The translations under genes and the position numbers were made by a program. The notes beneath the pieces were generated by a model that worked only from the letters and a program-made list of their open reading frames with translations, was not told the DNA's origin and did not search any database. 64,000 nt of DNA, taken from the NCBI GenBank assembly GCA_019745775.1, contig JAIESR010000070.1, positions 1 to 64,000 on the forward strand. The letters run 5' to 3'. This document shows positions 35,691-46,127 of the stretch, in pieces. The stretch comes from Xanthobacteraceae bacterium (GTDB lineage Bacteria > Pseudomonadota > Alphaproteobacteria > Rhizobiales > Xanthobacteraceae). The stretch's first letter is position 1. Every line of letters starts with the position of its first letter.

Positions 35691-36821
35691 CTAGGCAGCG
35701 CCGCCCGGCTCGGCGACGTTGTCTCGATACATGGGCATGAGTACGCGAAAGATCGTATGTCGCGGCTGCGACTCGCATTCGATGATACCGCCGTGATCGC
35801 CGACGATTTTCGACACCAGCGCGAGCCCGAGGCCCGATCCGGTCGGCTTGGTCGTCACGAACGGATCGAACAGATGCGGCAGCAGGTCCTCGGATACGCC
35901 CGGCCCGTTGTCCTTGACGCAGAATTCAAGCGGCAGCGACACCCGCGCCTTGGCGCCGGGGCGCGCCAGCCGCACGCCGGGCCGGAACGCTGTCGTGAGC
36001 TGGATCTCGCCGTCAGTAACGCCGTCGCCGATCGCTTCGGCGGCGTTCTTCACCAGGTTGAGGAACAGCTGAATCAACAGATCGCGGTTGGCAAGCACCG
36101 GCGGCAGCGACGGGTCGTATTCCTCGATGAACTTGATGTTGCGCGCGAAGCCGGAATGGGCGAGCCGTTTGACGTGATCGAGCACGACATGGATGTTGAC
36201 CGGTTGCCGCTCGATCGGGCGCTCGTCGGTGAACACCTCCATGCGGTCGACCAGCTTCACGATGCGGTCGGCTTCGTCGCAGATCAGCCGTGTGAGCGTG
36301 CGGTCTTCGTCGTTGGCGCTGCTTTCCAGAAGCTGCGCGGCGCCGCGGATGCCCGACAACGGGTTCTTGATCTCGTGCGCCAGCATGGCGGCCAGCGCGG
36401 TCACCGAGCGCGCCGCGCCACGGTGCGTGAGCTGGCGGTCCATCTTCTCGGCGATGGTGCGCTCCTGAAGCATCACCACCACGTTGTCCGGCCGCTCCGG
36501 CAAGGGGGCGACGTGCAGGTCGACCAGCCGCTCGCCGGGATTGCGCGGCGTCGAGAGGTCGACCTTGTATTCGTTGACCGCAGCGCCGCGGGCGCGGGCC
36601 TGGTCGATCAAGGCGAGCAAGGGGCTGCCGAACGGCACCAGATCGCCGAGCGAATGCCGCCGCAGCATCGGCAGCGACGCCTCGAAGAACGATTCCGCCG
36701 CAGCATTGGCGTTGGCGACCCGGCCGTCCGCGGCCACCATGATCACCGGATGCGGCAAGGCGTCGAGCATCGCGTCGGCGGTTCCCGACGGCAGCGTCGC
36801 CATGGGCTCGAGGCTGCTCAT
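35691..36821 (-). CDS. ntrB: Nitrogen regulation sensor histidine kinase NtrB
   Basis: 376 aa, soluble. An N-terminal PAS domain (residues 16-125) precedes the kinase core with His149 in [15 protein letters not shown], the N-box [11 protein letters not shown]1 VKDNGPGV and G2 GSGLGLALV. NtrB phosphorylates or dephosphorylates NtrC under control of PII protein. The start ATG overlaps the dusB stop by four bases, so the gene is in an operon with dusB and ntrC. Confidence 0.97.
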   Translation of the reverse strand: MSSLEPMATLPSGTADAMLDALPHPVIMVAADGRVANANAAAESFFEASLPMLRRHSLGDLVPFGSPLLALIDQARARGAAVNEYKVDLSTPRNPGERLVDLHVAPLPERPDNVVVMLQERTIAEKMDRQLTHRGAARSVTALAAMLAHEIKNPLSGIRGAAQLLESSANDEDRTLTRLICDEADRIVKLVDRMEVFTDERPIERQPVNIHVVLDHVKRLAHSGFARNIKFIEEYDPSLPPVLANRDLLIQLFLNLVKNAAEAIGDGVTDGEIQLTTAFRPGVRLARPGAKARVSLPLEFCVKDNGPGVSEDLLPHLFDPFVTTKPTGSGLGLALVSKIVGDHGGIIECESQPRHTIFRVLMPMYRDNVAEPGGAA

Positions 36822-37846
36822 GCCGCCGCCACCTCCGGTCCGGAGAATTCGTCGAACGCGGCCATGAGCCGGTGGCGCACCGCGCGCGGATCGTTGAGCG
36901 GCAGCACGCTTTCACGATGCGCCTTCAGGCGCTCAGCCGATGCGCCGACCGTCGCGGCCGCCGCATCGAGCGCCCAGCCGAGATGCTTGCGGGCATGACG
37001 CAGGCCGATGAAGCCGTGATGCGACAGCATTTCCTCGTAGAGCGCGAGCGTCTGCGCAAGCTGCACCGGCAGCGACGGCGCGCGCTCGCGGTGTCCGGTG
37101 GCGAGATAGCGCGCGAGCTGCCCGGGCAGCCACGGCCTGCCTTGCGCGCCACGGCCGACCATCACGGCATCGGCGCCGGAAGCGGCGAGCGCCGTGTCGG
37201 CATCGTCATAGGTTTCGATGTCGCCGTTGACGACGACCGGAATCGATACCGCCTGCTTCACCGCGCGGACCGCGCTCCAGTCGGCCCGGCCTTTGTAGAA
37301 CTGGCAGCGGGTGCGGCCGTGCACCGTGATCATGCGCACGCCGGCGGCCTCGGCGCGGCGCGCAAGCTCGGGTGCGTTGATGGTGCGATCGTCCCAGCCG
37401 AGCCGCATCTTCAGCGTGACCGGAACCGAAACCGCGCCGACCGTCGCTTCGATCAGCGTCAGGGCGTGATCGAGATTGCGCATCAGCGCTGAACCCGACT
37501 CGCCGCCTGTCACATGTCGGGCCGGGCAGCCCATGTTGATGTCGATGATCGCGGCGCCGTTGCCTTCGGCGATGCGCGCGCCTTCTGCCATCCAGCGCGC
37601 CTCGCAGCCGGCGAGCTGCACGACGTGCACGCCGATGCCCTGCCCTTCGGCACGCAATACCGCATCACGCCGCCCTTCGACGAGCTTGGAGCATGCGGTC
37701 ATCTCCGAGACGACGAGCCCAGCCCCGAGTCGCGCCACCAGTCGCCGGAATGGCGCGTCGGTGACGCCTGACATTGGGGCGAGCACCACGGGATTGGGCA
37801 GATCGATCGCGCCGATCGTCAGTGGGCTCCTAGGGAAATCAATCAT
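36818..37846 (-). CDS. dusB: tRNA-dihydrouridine synthase DusB (NifR3)
   Basis: 342 aa TIM-barrel flavoenzyme. Motifs: [15 protein letters not shown] near the start, [22 protein letters not shown] with the catalytic Cys at about 107, [23 protein letters not shown] and [10 protein letters not shown]. It reduces uridines in the tRNA D-loop using FMN and NADPH. It heads the nifR3-ntrB-ntrC operon found across Alphaproteobacteria, whose members often share regulation by NtrC. Confidence 0.96.
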   Translation of the reverse strand: MIDFPRSPLTIGAIDLPNPVVLAPMSGVTDAPFRRLVARLGAGLVVSEMTACSKLVEGRRDAVLRAEGQGIGVHVVQLAGCEARWMAEGARIAEGNGAAIIDINMGCPARHVTGGESGSALMRNLDHALTLIEATVGAVSVPVTLKMRLGWDDRTINAPELARRAEAAGVRMITVHGRTRCQFYKGRADWSAVRAVKQAVSIPVVVNGDIETYDDADTALAASGADAVMVGRGAQGRPWLPGQLARYLATGHRERAPSLPVQLAQTLALYEEMLSHHGFIGLRHARKHLGWALDAAAATVGASAERLKAHRESVLPLNDPRAVRHRLMAAFDEFSGPEVAAA

Positions 37847-38051
37847 CCTGGCAACCGCTTATCCGTCATGCCTATGAATTAGGCGAAACAGGGATTTGCC
37901 CAGACTTTAGCCAGCTTGACGACGCCCGGCAAGTGCTGCACTGCAAAATCTTGGGAGTGCAGGCACCCGGATCGGCCGCCTGCCGAATTCCCCGTTTGCG
38001 GCTGGCCCGTGACGCGCTAATCGGAGCCTCCCGGTTGGAAAGGCTTCAGGA

Positions 38052-39227
38052 ATGGCGGGAACGGTCGCAGCAGTGATTGTCGCAGCCGGGCGCGGGCTGC
38101 GGGCCGGCGGCGGCATTCCCAAGCAGTACCGGCCGATGCCCGGCGGAACCGCCATCCAGCGGTCGCTCGGGATATTCGCCGGTCACAGCGAGGTCGCCCT
38201 GGTGCAGCCGGTCATCCACACCGACGACCAGGAGGCGTTCCAGCGCGTGTCGGCGGGGCTCCAGCTGCTGCCGCCGGTCTTCGGCGGCGCCACCCGGCAG
38301 GATTCGGTGCGCGCCGGCCTGGAGGCAATCGCGGCGAAGCAGCCCGACATCGTGCTCATCCATGATGCGGCGCGCCCGTTCGCATCGGCAGCGCTGATCA
38401 CGCGGGCGATCGCCGCCGCGGCCAAGGACGGCGCGGCGGTGCCGGTACTGCCCGTCGCCGACACGGTGAAAACCGTGGACGCCAAAGGTCGCGTCACCGG
38501 CACGCTCGATCGATCGCTGCTGCGCGCGGTGCAGACGCCGCAGGCGTTCGGGTTCGCGGCGATCATCGATGCGCATCGCCGCGCGCTGAAGGCCGCCCGC
38601 GACGATTTCACCGACGACGCCGCGCTCGCGGAATGGGCCGGAATGACGGTCGCGACCTTCGCCGGCGAAGCGGCGAACGTGAAACTCACCACGCCGGAGG
38701 ATTTCCTGCGCGCCGAAAATGCAAACCTGTCCGACCTGGGCGATGTGCGCACCGGATTCGGCACCGACGTCCACCAGTTCGCCGACGGCGATCACATCTG
38801 GCTTGGCGGCATCAAGATCCCGCATGCGCGCGGCGTCACCGGGCATTCCGACGCCGACGTGGTGCTGCACAGCCTGGTCGATGCGATCCTCGGCGCGATC
38901 TCCGACGGCGACATCGGTGTGCATTTTCCGCCCAGCGATCCGCAGTGGAAAGGCGCCTCCTCCGACCGCTTCCTGGCGTTCGCCGTCGAGCGCGTGCGCG
39001 CCCGTGGCGGCCTGATCGCTCATCTCGACATCACAGTGGTGTGCGAGGCGCCGCGCGTGGGGCCGCACCGCGACGCCATGCGCGCGCGCATCGCCGAGAT
39101 CGCCGGCATCTCGCCTGAACGGGTGGCAATCAAGGCGACCACCAGCGAGAAGATGGGCTTCACCGGTCGTGGTGAAGGCATCGTCGCCTTCGCGACGGCG
39201 ACAGTCCGGCTGCCCTGGAATGATTGA
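38052..39227 (+). CDS. ispDF: Bifunctional IspD/IspF isoprenoid enzyme
   Basis: 391 aa fusion. The IspD part (1-229) has the CTP loop [38 protein letters not shown] and TPQAF. The IspF part (from about 232) has [38 protein letters not shown] and [16 protein letters not shown]. It performs two steps of the methylerythritol phosphate pathway, making CDP-ME and then ME-cPP. The fused form is typical of Alphaproteobacteria. cinA follows 12 bases later in the same direction. Confidence 0.97.
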   Translation: MAGTVAAVIVAAGRGLRAGGGIPKQYRPMPGGTAIQRSLGIFAGHSEVALVQPVIHTDDQEAFQRVSAGLQLLPPVFGGATRQDSVRAGLEAIAAKQPDIVLIHDAARPFASAALITRAIAAAAKDGAAVPVLPVADTVKTVDAKGRVTGTLDRSLLRAVQTPQAFGFAAIIDAHRRALKAARDDFTDDAALAEWAGMTVATFAGEAANVKLTTPEDFLRAENANLSDLGDVRTGFGTDVHQFADGDHIWLGGIKIPHARGVTGHSDADVVLHSLVDAILGAISDGDIGVHFPPSDPQWKGASSDRFLAFAVERVRARGGLIAHLDITVVCEAPRVGPHRDAMRARIAEIAGISPERVAIKATTSEKMGFTGRGEGIVAFATATVRLPWND

Positions 39228-39239
39228 GCAGAGGGGCCG

Positions 39240-39740
39240 ATGGCGACGCTGATCGAGCAAGCCACCGCCCTGCTCGCGCTATGCCGCCGAAAGCGGCTCA
39301 AGATCGCGACCGCGGAATCCTGCACCGGCGGTCTGATCGCCGCGACGCTTACCGAAATCCCCGGATCGTCCGATGTCGTAGAGCGCGGCTTCGTCACCTA
39401 CAGCAACGAGGCCAAAGAGACCATGCTCGGGGTTCCCGGCGCGATGCTGCGCACCGTCGGTGCGGTCAGCCGGGAGACGGCCGAAGCGATGGCGAAAGGC
39501 GCGCTACGGCAGTCGCACGCCGAACTCGCCATATCGGTCACGGGAATTGCGGGCCCGGGCGGAGGCTCGCCCGAAAAGCCCGTAGGGCTTGTGCATTTCG
39601 CCGCCGCCTCGAAGCACGGCCACCTGGTCCATCACGAGAAACACTTCGGCGACATCGGCCGTTCGCAGGTGCGCCACGCCTCGGTAATCGAGGCGCTCGC
39701 CATGCTGCGTGAACTCGCCGAGGGGTATCAGCCGCGATAA
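39240..39740 (+). CDS. pncC: CinA-family nicotinamide-nucleotide amidohydrolase
   Basis: 166 aa, the stand-alone C-terminal CinA domain. Motifs: KIATAESCTGGLIAATLTEIPGSSDV and GFVTYSNEAKETMLGV, then AISVTGIAGPGGGSPEKPVGLVHF. The Ser in AESCTGG is the expected catalytic residue. It deamidates NMN to nicotinic acid mononucleotide in NAD recycling. It follows ispDF closely and its 3' end overlaps that of the convergent COQ10-like gene by 13 bases. Confidence 0.92.
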   Translation: MATLIEQATALLALCRRKRLKIATAESCTGGLIAATLTEIPGSSDVVERGFVTYSNEAKETMLGVPGAMLRTVGAVSRETAEAMAKGALRQSHAELAISVTGIAGPGGGSPEKPVGLVHFAAASKHGHLVHHEKHFGDIGRSQVRHASVIEALAMLRELAEGYQPR

Positions 39741-40180
39741 ATCTGATCGGCGCGGTGCTCGAAGGCCTGGGCGAAGCGGCGGAATGCGATATCGAACATC
39801 GAGCCCATCAACATGCCGAGCATGCGGCTCTTGAACTCGTAATCGATGAAAAAATCGACGTCGCAGACCTTCTCGCGCACCGCGTGGAACGTCCAGCGGT
39901 TCTCCAGGTGGCTGAACGGTCCTTCGAGATACTCGACCAGGATCTGCAGATTGGGCCGGTCGAGGGTCACCCGGCTCGAGAAGGCTTCCCGCACCAGCTT
40001 GTAGGCGACGGTCATGTCGGCGACGAGGATCTCGACGCCCTCCGGCTCCTGGATTCGACGCCGGATCTTGAGCTCGCGGCACATCGGCACGAATTCCGGA
40101 TAACGCTCGACGTCGGCGACAAGGTCGAACATCTCGGATGCGGCGTGCCGGACCCGGCGCCTATCAGAAAATTTCGGCAT
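39728..40180 (-). CDS. COQ10/RatA-like START-domain protein
   Basis: 150 aa, a single START-like (polyketide cyclase) domain: RRVRHAASEMFDLVADVERYPEFVPMCRELKI at the start, EAFSSRVTLDRPNLQILVEYLEGPFSHLENRWTFH in the middle and VDFFIDYEFKSRML near the end. Family members bind ubiquinone and help its delivery; RatA in E. coli has been linked to ribosomes instead. It follows lipA by six bases, as is common in Alphaproteobacteria, which favours the coenzyme Q role. Confidence 0.88.
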   Translation of the reverse strand: MPKFSDRRRVRHAASEMFDLVADVERYPEFVPMCRELKIRRRIQEPEGVEILVADMTVAYKLVREAFSSRVTLDRPNLQILVEYLEGPFSHLENRWTFHAVREKVCDVDFFIDYEFKSRMLGMLMGSMFDIAFRRFAQAFEHRADQIYRG

Positions 40181-40186
40181 TGCCGC

Positions 40187-41143
40187 CTAACAGGTGCGCG
40201 CGGAGCGCGCCGCCTTGAGCCGTGCGAAATCCTCGCCGGCGTGATGCGAGGAGCGCGTCAGCGGCGAAGCCGACACCATCAGGAAGCCCTTGGCGTAGGC
40301 GATCGCCTCGTAGGCCTTGAACTCGTCGGGCGTCACGAAACGCACCACCGCGTGATGCTTGCGGGTCGGTTGCAGGTATTGCCCGATGGTGAGGAAATCG
40401 ACGCCGGCGGCGCGCAGGTCGTCCATGACCTGCATCACTTCGTTCCGCTCCTCGCCGAGCCCAACCATGATGCCGGACTTGGTGAACATGGTCGGGTCGA
40501 TTTCCTTGACGCGTTGCAGCAGCCGGATCGATGCGAAGTAGCGCGCACCCGGCCGAACCGTGAGATATTTCGACGGCACCGTTTCCAGGTTGTGATTGAA
40601 CACATCGGGCTTGGCGGCAGCCACAGTCTCAACCGCGCCGTCCTTGCGCAGGAAGTCCGGCGTCAGCACCTCGATGGTGGTCTTCGGACAGTGTTCGCGG
40701 ATGGCGCGGATGGTCGCCGCGAAATGCCGTGCTCCGCCGTCGTCGAGGTCGTCGCGATCGACCGAGGTGACGACGATATGCGCAAGGCCGAGCTTGGCGG
40801 TGGCCTCGGCGACGCGCACCGGCTCCAAGGCGTCTAGCGATGCTGGAAGTCCCGTCTTCACGTTGCAGAAGGCGCAGGCGCGCGTGCAGGTGTCGCCCAT
40901 GATCATGAAGGTGGCGTGCTTCTTCTCCCAGCACTCGCCGATGTTCGGGCAGCCGGCCTCCTCACACACCGTGTGCAGGCCGTTGTCGCGCATGATCTTG
41001 TGGGTCTCAGCATAGCCCTTCGACACCGGCGCCTTGACGCGGATCCAGTCGGGCTTCTTGAGCGCGGGCGTGTCGGCGCGATGCGCCTTTTCCGGGTGGC
41101 GCGAGCGCTTGTCCGCATTGACGGTGTCGAGCACGACGACCAT
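40187..41143 (-). CDS. lipA: Lipoyl synthase
   Basis: 318 aa radical SAM enzyme. The auxiliary cluster Cys motif is [12 protein letters not shown], the radical SAM motif is [10 protein letters not shown] and the terminal RSSHHAGE carries the conserved serine near the C-terminus. It inserts two sulfur atoms into octanoyl groups on E2 and related proteins. It is placed behind lpdA and pdhC, so cofactor synthesis is encoded beside its main client enzyme. Confidence 0.97.
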   Translation of the reverse strand: MVVVLDTVNADKRSRHPEKAHRADTPALKKPDWIRVKAPVSKGYAETHKIMRDNGLHTVCEEAGCPNIGECWEKKHATFMIMGDTCTRACAFCNVKTGLPASLDALEPVRVAEATAKLGLAHIVVTSVDRDDLDDGGARHFAATIRAIREHCPKTTIEVLTPDFLRKDGAVETVAAAKPDVFNHNLETVPSKYLTVRPGARYFASIRLLQRVKEIDPTMFTKSGIMVGLGEERNEVMQVMDDLRAAGVDFLTIGQYLQPTRKHHAVVRFVTPDEFKAYEAIAYAKGFLMVSASPLTRSSHHAGEDFARLKAARSARTC

Positions 41144-41208
41144 GGAATCTCACGGGTTCTGACCACCTCTACTTACGAAGCGGCCCGGCACCCGGCAAGG
41201 CCGGGATT

Positions 41209-42630
41209 CTAGGCGTTTAGGACCCGCCCGTAGGCGTCCAGCACCGCCTCCTTCATCATTTCCGACAGCGTCGGATGCGGGAAGACCGTGTGCATCAGCT
41301 CTTCTTCGGTGGTCTCAAGGTTCATCGCCACCACGTAGCCCTGGATCAGTTCGGTGACCTCGGCGCCGACCATGTGCGCGCCCAGGAGCTGGCCGGTCTT
41401 CTTGTCGAAGATCACCTTGACCATGCCCTGGTCCTCGCCGAGCGCGATCGCCTTGCCGTTGCCGGCGAACGGGAAGCGGCCGACGCGGACGTCGAGCTTC
41501 TTCTCCTTCGCCGCCTGCTCGGTGAGCCCGACCGAGGCGATCTGCGGGGTGCAGTAGGTGCAGCCGGGGATCAGGCGCTTGTCGAGCGGATGCGGGTGCA
41601 GGCCCTTGATCGCCTCGATACAGACGACACCCTCGTGCTCGGCCTTGTGGGCGAGCAGCGGGGGTCCGGCGACGTCGCCGATCGCATAGATGCCGGGCAC
41701 ATTGGTACGGCTGAGATTGTCGACCACGACGGCGCCGCGCTCGGTCTTCACGCCGACCTTCTCCAGGCCGAGGTTCTCGATGTTGCCGACCACGCCGACG
41801 GCGGAGATCACGCGCTCGACCGTGAGCGACTGGGTGCCGCCCTTGCCGTCGTCGATGGTGGCGGTGACGCTGTCGCCCTTCTTGTCGAGCTTGGTCACCT
41901 TGGCGCCGGTCAGGATCTTGATGCCCTGCTTCTCGAACGACTTGCGGGCAAAGGCGGAAATCTCGGCGTCCTCGACCGGCAGGATCTGCGGCAGCACCTC
42001 GACCACGGTCACGTCGGCGCCGAGCGTGCGGTAGAACGAGGCGAACTCGATCCCGATCGCGCCCGAGCCGACGACGAGCAGCGACTTCGGCATGCGCTCC
42101 GGCACCATCGCCTCGAAATAGGTCCAGATCAGCTTCTGGTCGGGTTCGAGCCCGGGCAGCACGCGCGGCCGCGCGCCGGTCGCGAGGATGATGTGCTTGG
42201 CCTGATAGGCGCCGGGGCCGAGCGCGCCCTTCGGCGCTTCGGCCTTGCCAGCCTTCACCGTGATCTTGCCGGGAGCGTCGATCGTCGCTTCGCCCCAGAT
42301 CACGGTCACCTTGTTCTTCTTCATCAGGAAGCCGACGCCGTCGTTGAGGCGTTTCGACACCGCCCGCGAACGCTTGACGATCGCTCCCGCATCGAAGCCG
42401 ACATTGTCGGCCCTCAGGCCATAGTCTTTCGCATGCTGCATGTAATGAAAGATTTCGGCGGAACGCAGCAGCGCCTTGGTCGGGATACAGCCCCAGTTGA
42501 GGCAGATGCCGCCCAGGTGCGCGCGCTCGACGATCGCGGTCTTGAAGCCAAGTTGCGCCGAACGGATGGCGGTGACGTAGCCGCCCGGGCCGGAGCCGAT
42601 GATGATGACGTCGAAGTTCGTGTCAGCCAT
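41209..42630 (-). CDS. lpdA: Dihydrolipoyl dehydrogenase (E3)
   Basis: 473 aa. FAD-binding GSGPGGYVTAIRSAQLG, the redox disulfide GGICLNWGCIPTKALL, the NAD-binding GSGAIGIEFASF, YAIGDVAGPPLLAHKAEHEG and the catalytic His-Glu in HPHPTLSEMMKEA are all present. It reoxidises dihydrolipoyl groups of the PDH complex and probably other 2-oxo acid complexes. It belongs to the pdh gene region and lies 65 bases before lipA. Confidence 0.97.
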   Translation of the reverse strand: MADTNFDVIIIGSGPGGYVTAIRSAQLGFKTAIVERAHLGGICLNWGCIPTKALLRSAEIFHYMQHAKDYGLRADNVGFDAGAIVKRSRAVSKRLNDGVGFLMKKNKVTVIWGEATIDAPGKITVKAGKAEAPKGALGPGAYQAKHIILATGARPRVLPGLEPDQKLIWTYFEAMVPERMPKSLLVVGSGAIGIEFASFYRTLGADVTVVEVLPQILPVEDAEISAFARKSFEKQGIKILTGAKVTKLDKKGDSVTATIDDGKGGTQSLTVERVISAVGVVGNIENLGLEKVGVKTERGAVVVDNLSRTNVPGIYAIGDVAGPPLLAHKAEHEGVVCIEAIKGLHPHPLDKRLIPGCTYCTPQIASVGLTEQAAKEKKLDVRVGRFPFAGNGKAIALGEDQGMVKVIFDKKTGQLLGAHMVGAEVTELIQGYVVAMNLETTEEELMHTVFPHPTLSEMMKEAVLDAYGRVLNA

Positions 42631-42705
42631 GTTTCTTTCAGTCCACGCACAGGATCGATGGGCGGATGGCCGTCCGGCTAAACGGACGGCATGCCGCGAG
42701 GAGGA

Positions 42706-43212
42706 TCACATCGGTTTGTCCAGCGCCGTCTTCACGCAATCCGCGTTAAGATCGGCAAAAATCCGGTCGGCGGGTTCGAACAGCTTCTCGACCTCTGACG
42801 GCGACGCCTGCCGTGCGTCGTTGACGGCCTTCGCAACCGCCACCGACAATTCCGTGTAGCGCACCCGGACGTTCTCGTCGCGCAAATTCGCCAGATAGGT
42901 GCCGAGCGCGCCGAGCCTGGCCACCGCATTCGCCGCTTCGATCTGGTCGGGGGTCATGGTGGCGCCGTCGGCCCTTGCACTGTCGCGGTTCCGGCTCACG
43001 ACCGAGGCGCGGAATTTCACCTGGAAGTATGCATCGATGACGTCCTTGCAAGTGCGCATATACTCGCTGCGCGCGACGTTGCGCTGGATGAGATTGACGA
43101 ACAGGTTGTTGAGATAGCCGTTGTAGATCGACGTCACCAGCGACAGCGTCGCGATGAACATCGGAAAATAAGTGATGACGATCGCCCGAACCTTGGTTTC
43201 GCGTTCGCTCAT
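42706..43212 (-). CDS. Hypothetical protein with one membrane helix
   Basis: 168 aa. One membrane segment at about residues 9-30 (AIVITYFPMFIATLSLVTSIYN) follows a short charged N-terminus. The remaining helical domain (TCKDVIDAYFQVKFRASVV; AANAVARLGALGTYLANLRDE; LSVAVAKAVNDARQASPSEVEKLF) faces one side of the membrane. Codon use is that of core genes. It lies between the cupin gene and lpdA on the same strand. I do not recognise the family. Confidence 0.7.
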   Translation of the reverse strand: MSERETKVRAIVITYFPMFIATLSLVTSIYNGYLNNLFVNLIQRNVARSEYMRTCKDVIDAYFQVKFRASVVSRNRDSARADGATMTPDQIEAANAVARLGALGTYLANLRDENVRVRYTELSVAVAKAVNDARQASPSEVEKLFEPADRIFADLNADCVKTALDKPM

Positions 43213-43236
43213 GTTGTCGCGGGTGTTGGGCCTCGA

Positions 43237-43581
43237 TCAGAGCGTCGTGGTGGCTTCGTAGAAAGGCGCGACCACGTTCTTGAAGCTGATCGCGACCGTG
43301 TCCTCGACCGCCATGGCCGAGTGCAGCACGTTCGAGGGGTGATAGCTCACCTCGCCCGGCCCGATGTCGTAGGTGTCGCCGCCGCAGGTCATGCGCATGC
43401 GGCCCGAGAGCACGTAGATCGCCTGCTCTTCCGGATGCTGGTGCGGCCGCGCGCTGTCGCCGGCGCGCCAGTGCATCTTCTGGATTTCGATCGACGCGCC
43501 GCGGACCACGGGCCCACGCGCGTCGGAGTGCGTCGGGGTGATCAGATGGTCCAGATTGCCTTCGAGCAGGACACGGGCCAT
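43237..43581 (-). CDS. Single-domain cupin protein
   Basis: 114 aa from ATG 43581, with GGAGG about nine bases upstream. Cupin motif 1 is WRAGDSARPHQHPEEQAIYVLSG with the His-x-His...Glu metal set, and motif 2 is GPGEVSYHPSNVLHSA with a fourth His. It probably binds a metal ion and acts as an isomerase, dioxygenase or small-molecule sensor; the sequence alone does not say which. It lies downstream of the TctC gene on the same strand. Confidence 0.85.
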   Translation of the reverse strand: MARVLLEGNLDHLITPTHSDARGPVVRGASIEIQKMHWRAGDSARPHQHPEEQAIYVLSGRMRMTCGGDTYDIGPGEVSYHPSNVLHSAMAVEDTVAISFKNVVAPFYEATTTL

Positions 43582-43719
43582 GGCGGAATTCCTCCAATCG
43601 GTGCGGCGGACACGAGCCACGCCAGACAAGGGCCGGCAGACAACGGCCGGCTGGAGAATGGCCAGTCTTGCGCGCCGCCGTCAATTGCCGCATCGGGCAG
43701 CACTGCGCTGCCGCGCCAT

Positions 43720-44715
43720 CTACTCTTCCATGGTCAGCTTCAGGTCGGCGACGATTGGCCTGACCTTGGAGATCTGGTCCTTGAGCATGGCCCGCATCTC
43801 GTCGGGGGTCGAGCCGGACGGCTCGGCGCCGACCTCGTTCATGCGCTTGACCACGTCGGGATTTTTGCTGGCGGTTGCGATCTCCTTGTGCAGGCGCTCG
43901 ACCACCGGCGCGGGCGTGCCTTTGGGCGCCAGGAAGCCGTTCCAGCCCTGCAATTCGAGGTTCGGGAAGCCCAGCGACCGCACCGTGGGCACGTTCGGCA
44001 TCGCTTTCGAGGGCGTCGCCACCGCCATCGCCTTCAATGCGCCGGAGCGCACGTGCTGCAACGAGCTCGAGAGCTGATCGCCGCCGAACTGGATACGCCC
44101 CGACAGCATCTCGGTCACCAGCGGGGCGGCGCCGCGGAACGGCACGTGCTGCATCTGGATGCCGCCGTCGCGTTTCAGCACCTCTCCCATCAGGTTCATG
44201 ATGCTCCCGGGACCCGTCGAGCCGTAGTTGATCTTGTCCTTGGTCTGCTTCGCCCAGGCGACGAACTCCTTGAGATCGTTCGCCGGCACGCCGGGATGCG
44301 CCAGCAGCCAGAACGGCACATAGGCGCCGACCGAGATCGGCACGAAATCCGCCTCGATGTCGTGGCGCGATTTCTTGGCGAGCTGGTACGTCGTGGTGGT
44401 GGTCGTGAAGGTGATATTGTGGAACAGGAGCGTATGGCCGTCGGGGGCGGCCTTCGCGACCTGATCGGCGCCGAGCGCACCGCCGGCACCGCCGACGTTC
44501 TCGACCAGTACCGTCTGGCCGAGCGTTTCCGTCATCCGCTGCGCGAACAGTCGCGCCAGCATGTCGGTGGTGGCGCCGGCCGGAAACGGCACGATGATCC
44601 GGATGGTCTTGTTCGGCGACCATGCTTGCGCAATCGCCGGCTTGCCGATGAGCGCCGACGCGCCGAGCGCAGCGGTGCCCGCCAGAATTTGACGCCGTGT
44701 CTTTACAATGTTCAT
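43720..44715 (-). CDS. Bug/TctC-family tripartite tricarboxylate-type binding protein
   Basis: 331 aa with a Tat-like leader (TRRQILAGTAALGASALIGKPAIA, residues 6-29). The Bug-fold pattern follows: KTIRIIVPFPAGATTDMLARLFAQRM, GAGGALGADQVAKAAPDGHTLL, PGVPANDLKEFVAWAKQ and GSGPGSIMN-like GSTGPGSIMNLMGE. These periplasmic proteins bind carboxylates or amides. No TctA/TctB membrane genes are adjacent, which is common for this very large family. It lies inside the PDH region without an obvious link. Confidence 0.9.
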   Translation of the reverse strand: MNIVKTRRQILAGTAALGASALIGKPAIAQAWSPNKTIRIIVPFPAGATTDMLARLFAQRMTETLGQTVLVENVGGAGGALGADQVAKAAPDGHTLLFHNITFTTTTTTYQLAKKSRHDIEADFVPISVGAYVPFWLLAHPGVPANDLKEFVAWAKQTKDKINYGSTGPGSIMNLMGEVLKRDGGIQMQHVPFRGAAPLVTEMLSGRIQFGGDQLSSSLQHVRSGALKAMAVATPSKAMPNVPTVRSLGFPNLELQGWNGFLAPKGTPAPVVERLHKEIATASKNPDVVKRMNEVGAEPSGSTPDEMRAMLKDQISKVRPIVADLKLTMEE

Positions 44716-44766
44716 GACCGTCCTCCGTACAGGCCGTCTTCCGCGGCTTTCTAAAAAATGACTACA

Positions 44767-46101
44767 TCACACCACCATCATCACCGGATTCTCGATCAGC
44801 GTCTTGAACGCCCCGAGCATCTGCGCGCCGAGCGCGCCGTCGACCGCGCGATGGTCGGTCGAGAGCGTGACCGACATCATCCACGCCGCTTCGATCTTGC
44901 CGTCCTTCACGATCGCACGTTCCTCGCCGGCGCCGACCGCGAGGATCGTCGCATGCGGCGGGTTGATGACGGCGGCGAAATCCTTGATCCCGTACATGCC
45001 GAGGTTTGAGACCGCGCTCGAGCCGCCCTGATACTCCTCGGGCTTGAGCTTCCTGGCGCGGGCGCGTGCGGCGTAGTCCTTCATCTCGTTCGAGATCACC
45101 GACAGCGACTTCATCTCGGCCTTGCGCACGACCGGCGTGATCAGCCCGCCGGGAATCGAGACCGCGACGCCGATGTCGGAATGCCGGTGCTTGAGCATGC
45201 CGCCTTCGGTCCAGGTCACATTGGCGTCCGGCACCTGCTGCAGCGCGAGCGCCAGCGCCTTGATGACGAAGTCGTTGACCGAGACCTTGTAGGCGGGCTT
45301 GCCGTCCTTGTCCTTCGGCGCGGCCGCGTTGATCTCCTCGCGCGCCGCCATCAGCTTCCCGATGTTGCAGTCGAGCGTCAGGTAGAAATGCGGGATCGTG
45401 AGCTTGGCCTCGACCAGGCGGCGCGCGATCACCTTGCGGATATTGTCGTGCGGTACGACCTCGAAGCTGCCGGGCTCGAACAGCGCGCGGATCTTGTCGT
45501 CGGACGGCGCCTGGATCGCCAACGGCGCGCCGGCGGCGGCAATAGGCGCCGCCAGGCCCTTGCCCGACTTCGCCGCCTCGACGTCGCGCGCGATGATGCG
45601 GCCGTGGGGGCCGGAACCCCGGATGCGGCCCACGTCGATGCCGGCGTCTTTGGCCATCCGGCGGGCCAACGGCGAGGCAAACACGCGATTGTCGCCGCGC
45701 GACGCGGCCGGTGCCGGTGCGGGCGCTCTTGGTGCGGCAGCAGGTGTTGCTACAGCAGGCGTGGCCATCGCTGGTGCGGCCGTAGGCTTCGGCGCCTCGG
45801 GGGCCTTGGCAGCGGCGGGCGCCTTGGCGGCTGCGGAGGTGGCAGCCTTTACATCCTCGCCTTCCGCCGCCAGCACGGCGATGAGCTGATTGACCGGGAC
45901 GTCCTGCGTGCCTTCCGGCACGACAATCTTGGCCAGCACGCCGTCATCGATGGATTCGTACTCCATCGTGGCCTTGTCGGTCTCGATCTCGGCGATGACG
46001 TCGCCGGCCTTGACCGTATCGCCTTCTTTCTTGAGCCAGCGCGCAAGGTTGCCCTTTTCCATCGTGGGCGACAGCGCAGGCATGAGGATGTTCACGGGCA
46101 T
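44767..46101 (-). CDS. pdhC: Pyruvate dehydrogenase E2, dihydrolipoamide acetyltransferase
   Basis: 444 aa. The lipoyl domain (1-80) has the modified Lys in [11 protein letters not shown]. An Ala/Pro-rich linker (95-140) leads to the peripheral subunit-binding domain (ASPLARRMAKDAGIDVGRIRGSGPHGRIIARDV). The catalytic acyltransferase domain ends with HATILAVGAGEER and the active-site DHRAVDGALGAQML. It forms the core that passes acetyl groups to CoA. A single lipoyl domain is present here; another is fused to E1 beta. Confidence 0.97.
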   Translation of the reverse strand: MPVNILMPALSPTMEKGNLARWLKKEGDTVKAGDVIAEIETDKATMEYESIDDGVLAKIVVPEGTQDVPVNQLIAVLAAEGEDVKAATSAAAKAPAAAKAPEAPKPTAAPAMATPAVATPAAAPRAPAPAPAASRGDNRVFASPLARRMAKDAGIDVGRIRGSGPHGRIIARDVEAAKSGKGLAAPIAAAGAPLAIQAPSDDKIRALFEPGSFEVVPHDNIRKVIARRLVEAKLTIPHFYLTLDCNIGKLMAAREEINAAAPKDKDGKPAYKVSVNDFVIKALALALQQVPDANVTWTEGGMLKHRHSDIGVAVSIPGGLITPVVRKAEMKSLSVISNEMKDYAARARARKLKPEEYQGGSSAVSNLGMYGIKDFAAVINPPHATILAVGAGEERAIVKDGKIEAAWMMSVTLSTDHRAVDGALGAQMLGAFKTLIENPVMMVV

Positions 46102-46127
46102 GGCAGTTTCAATCTTAATCTAGCCGA

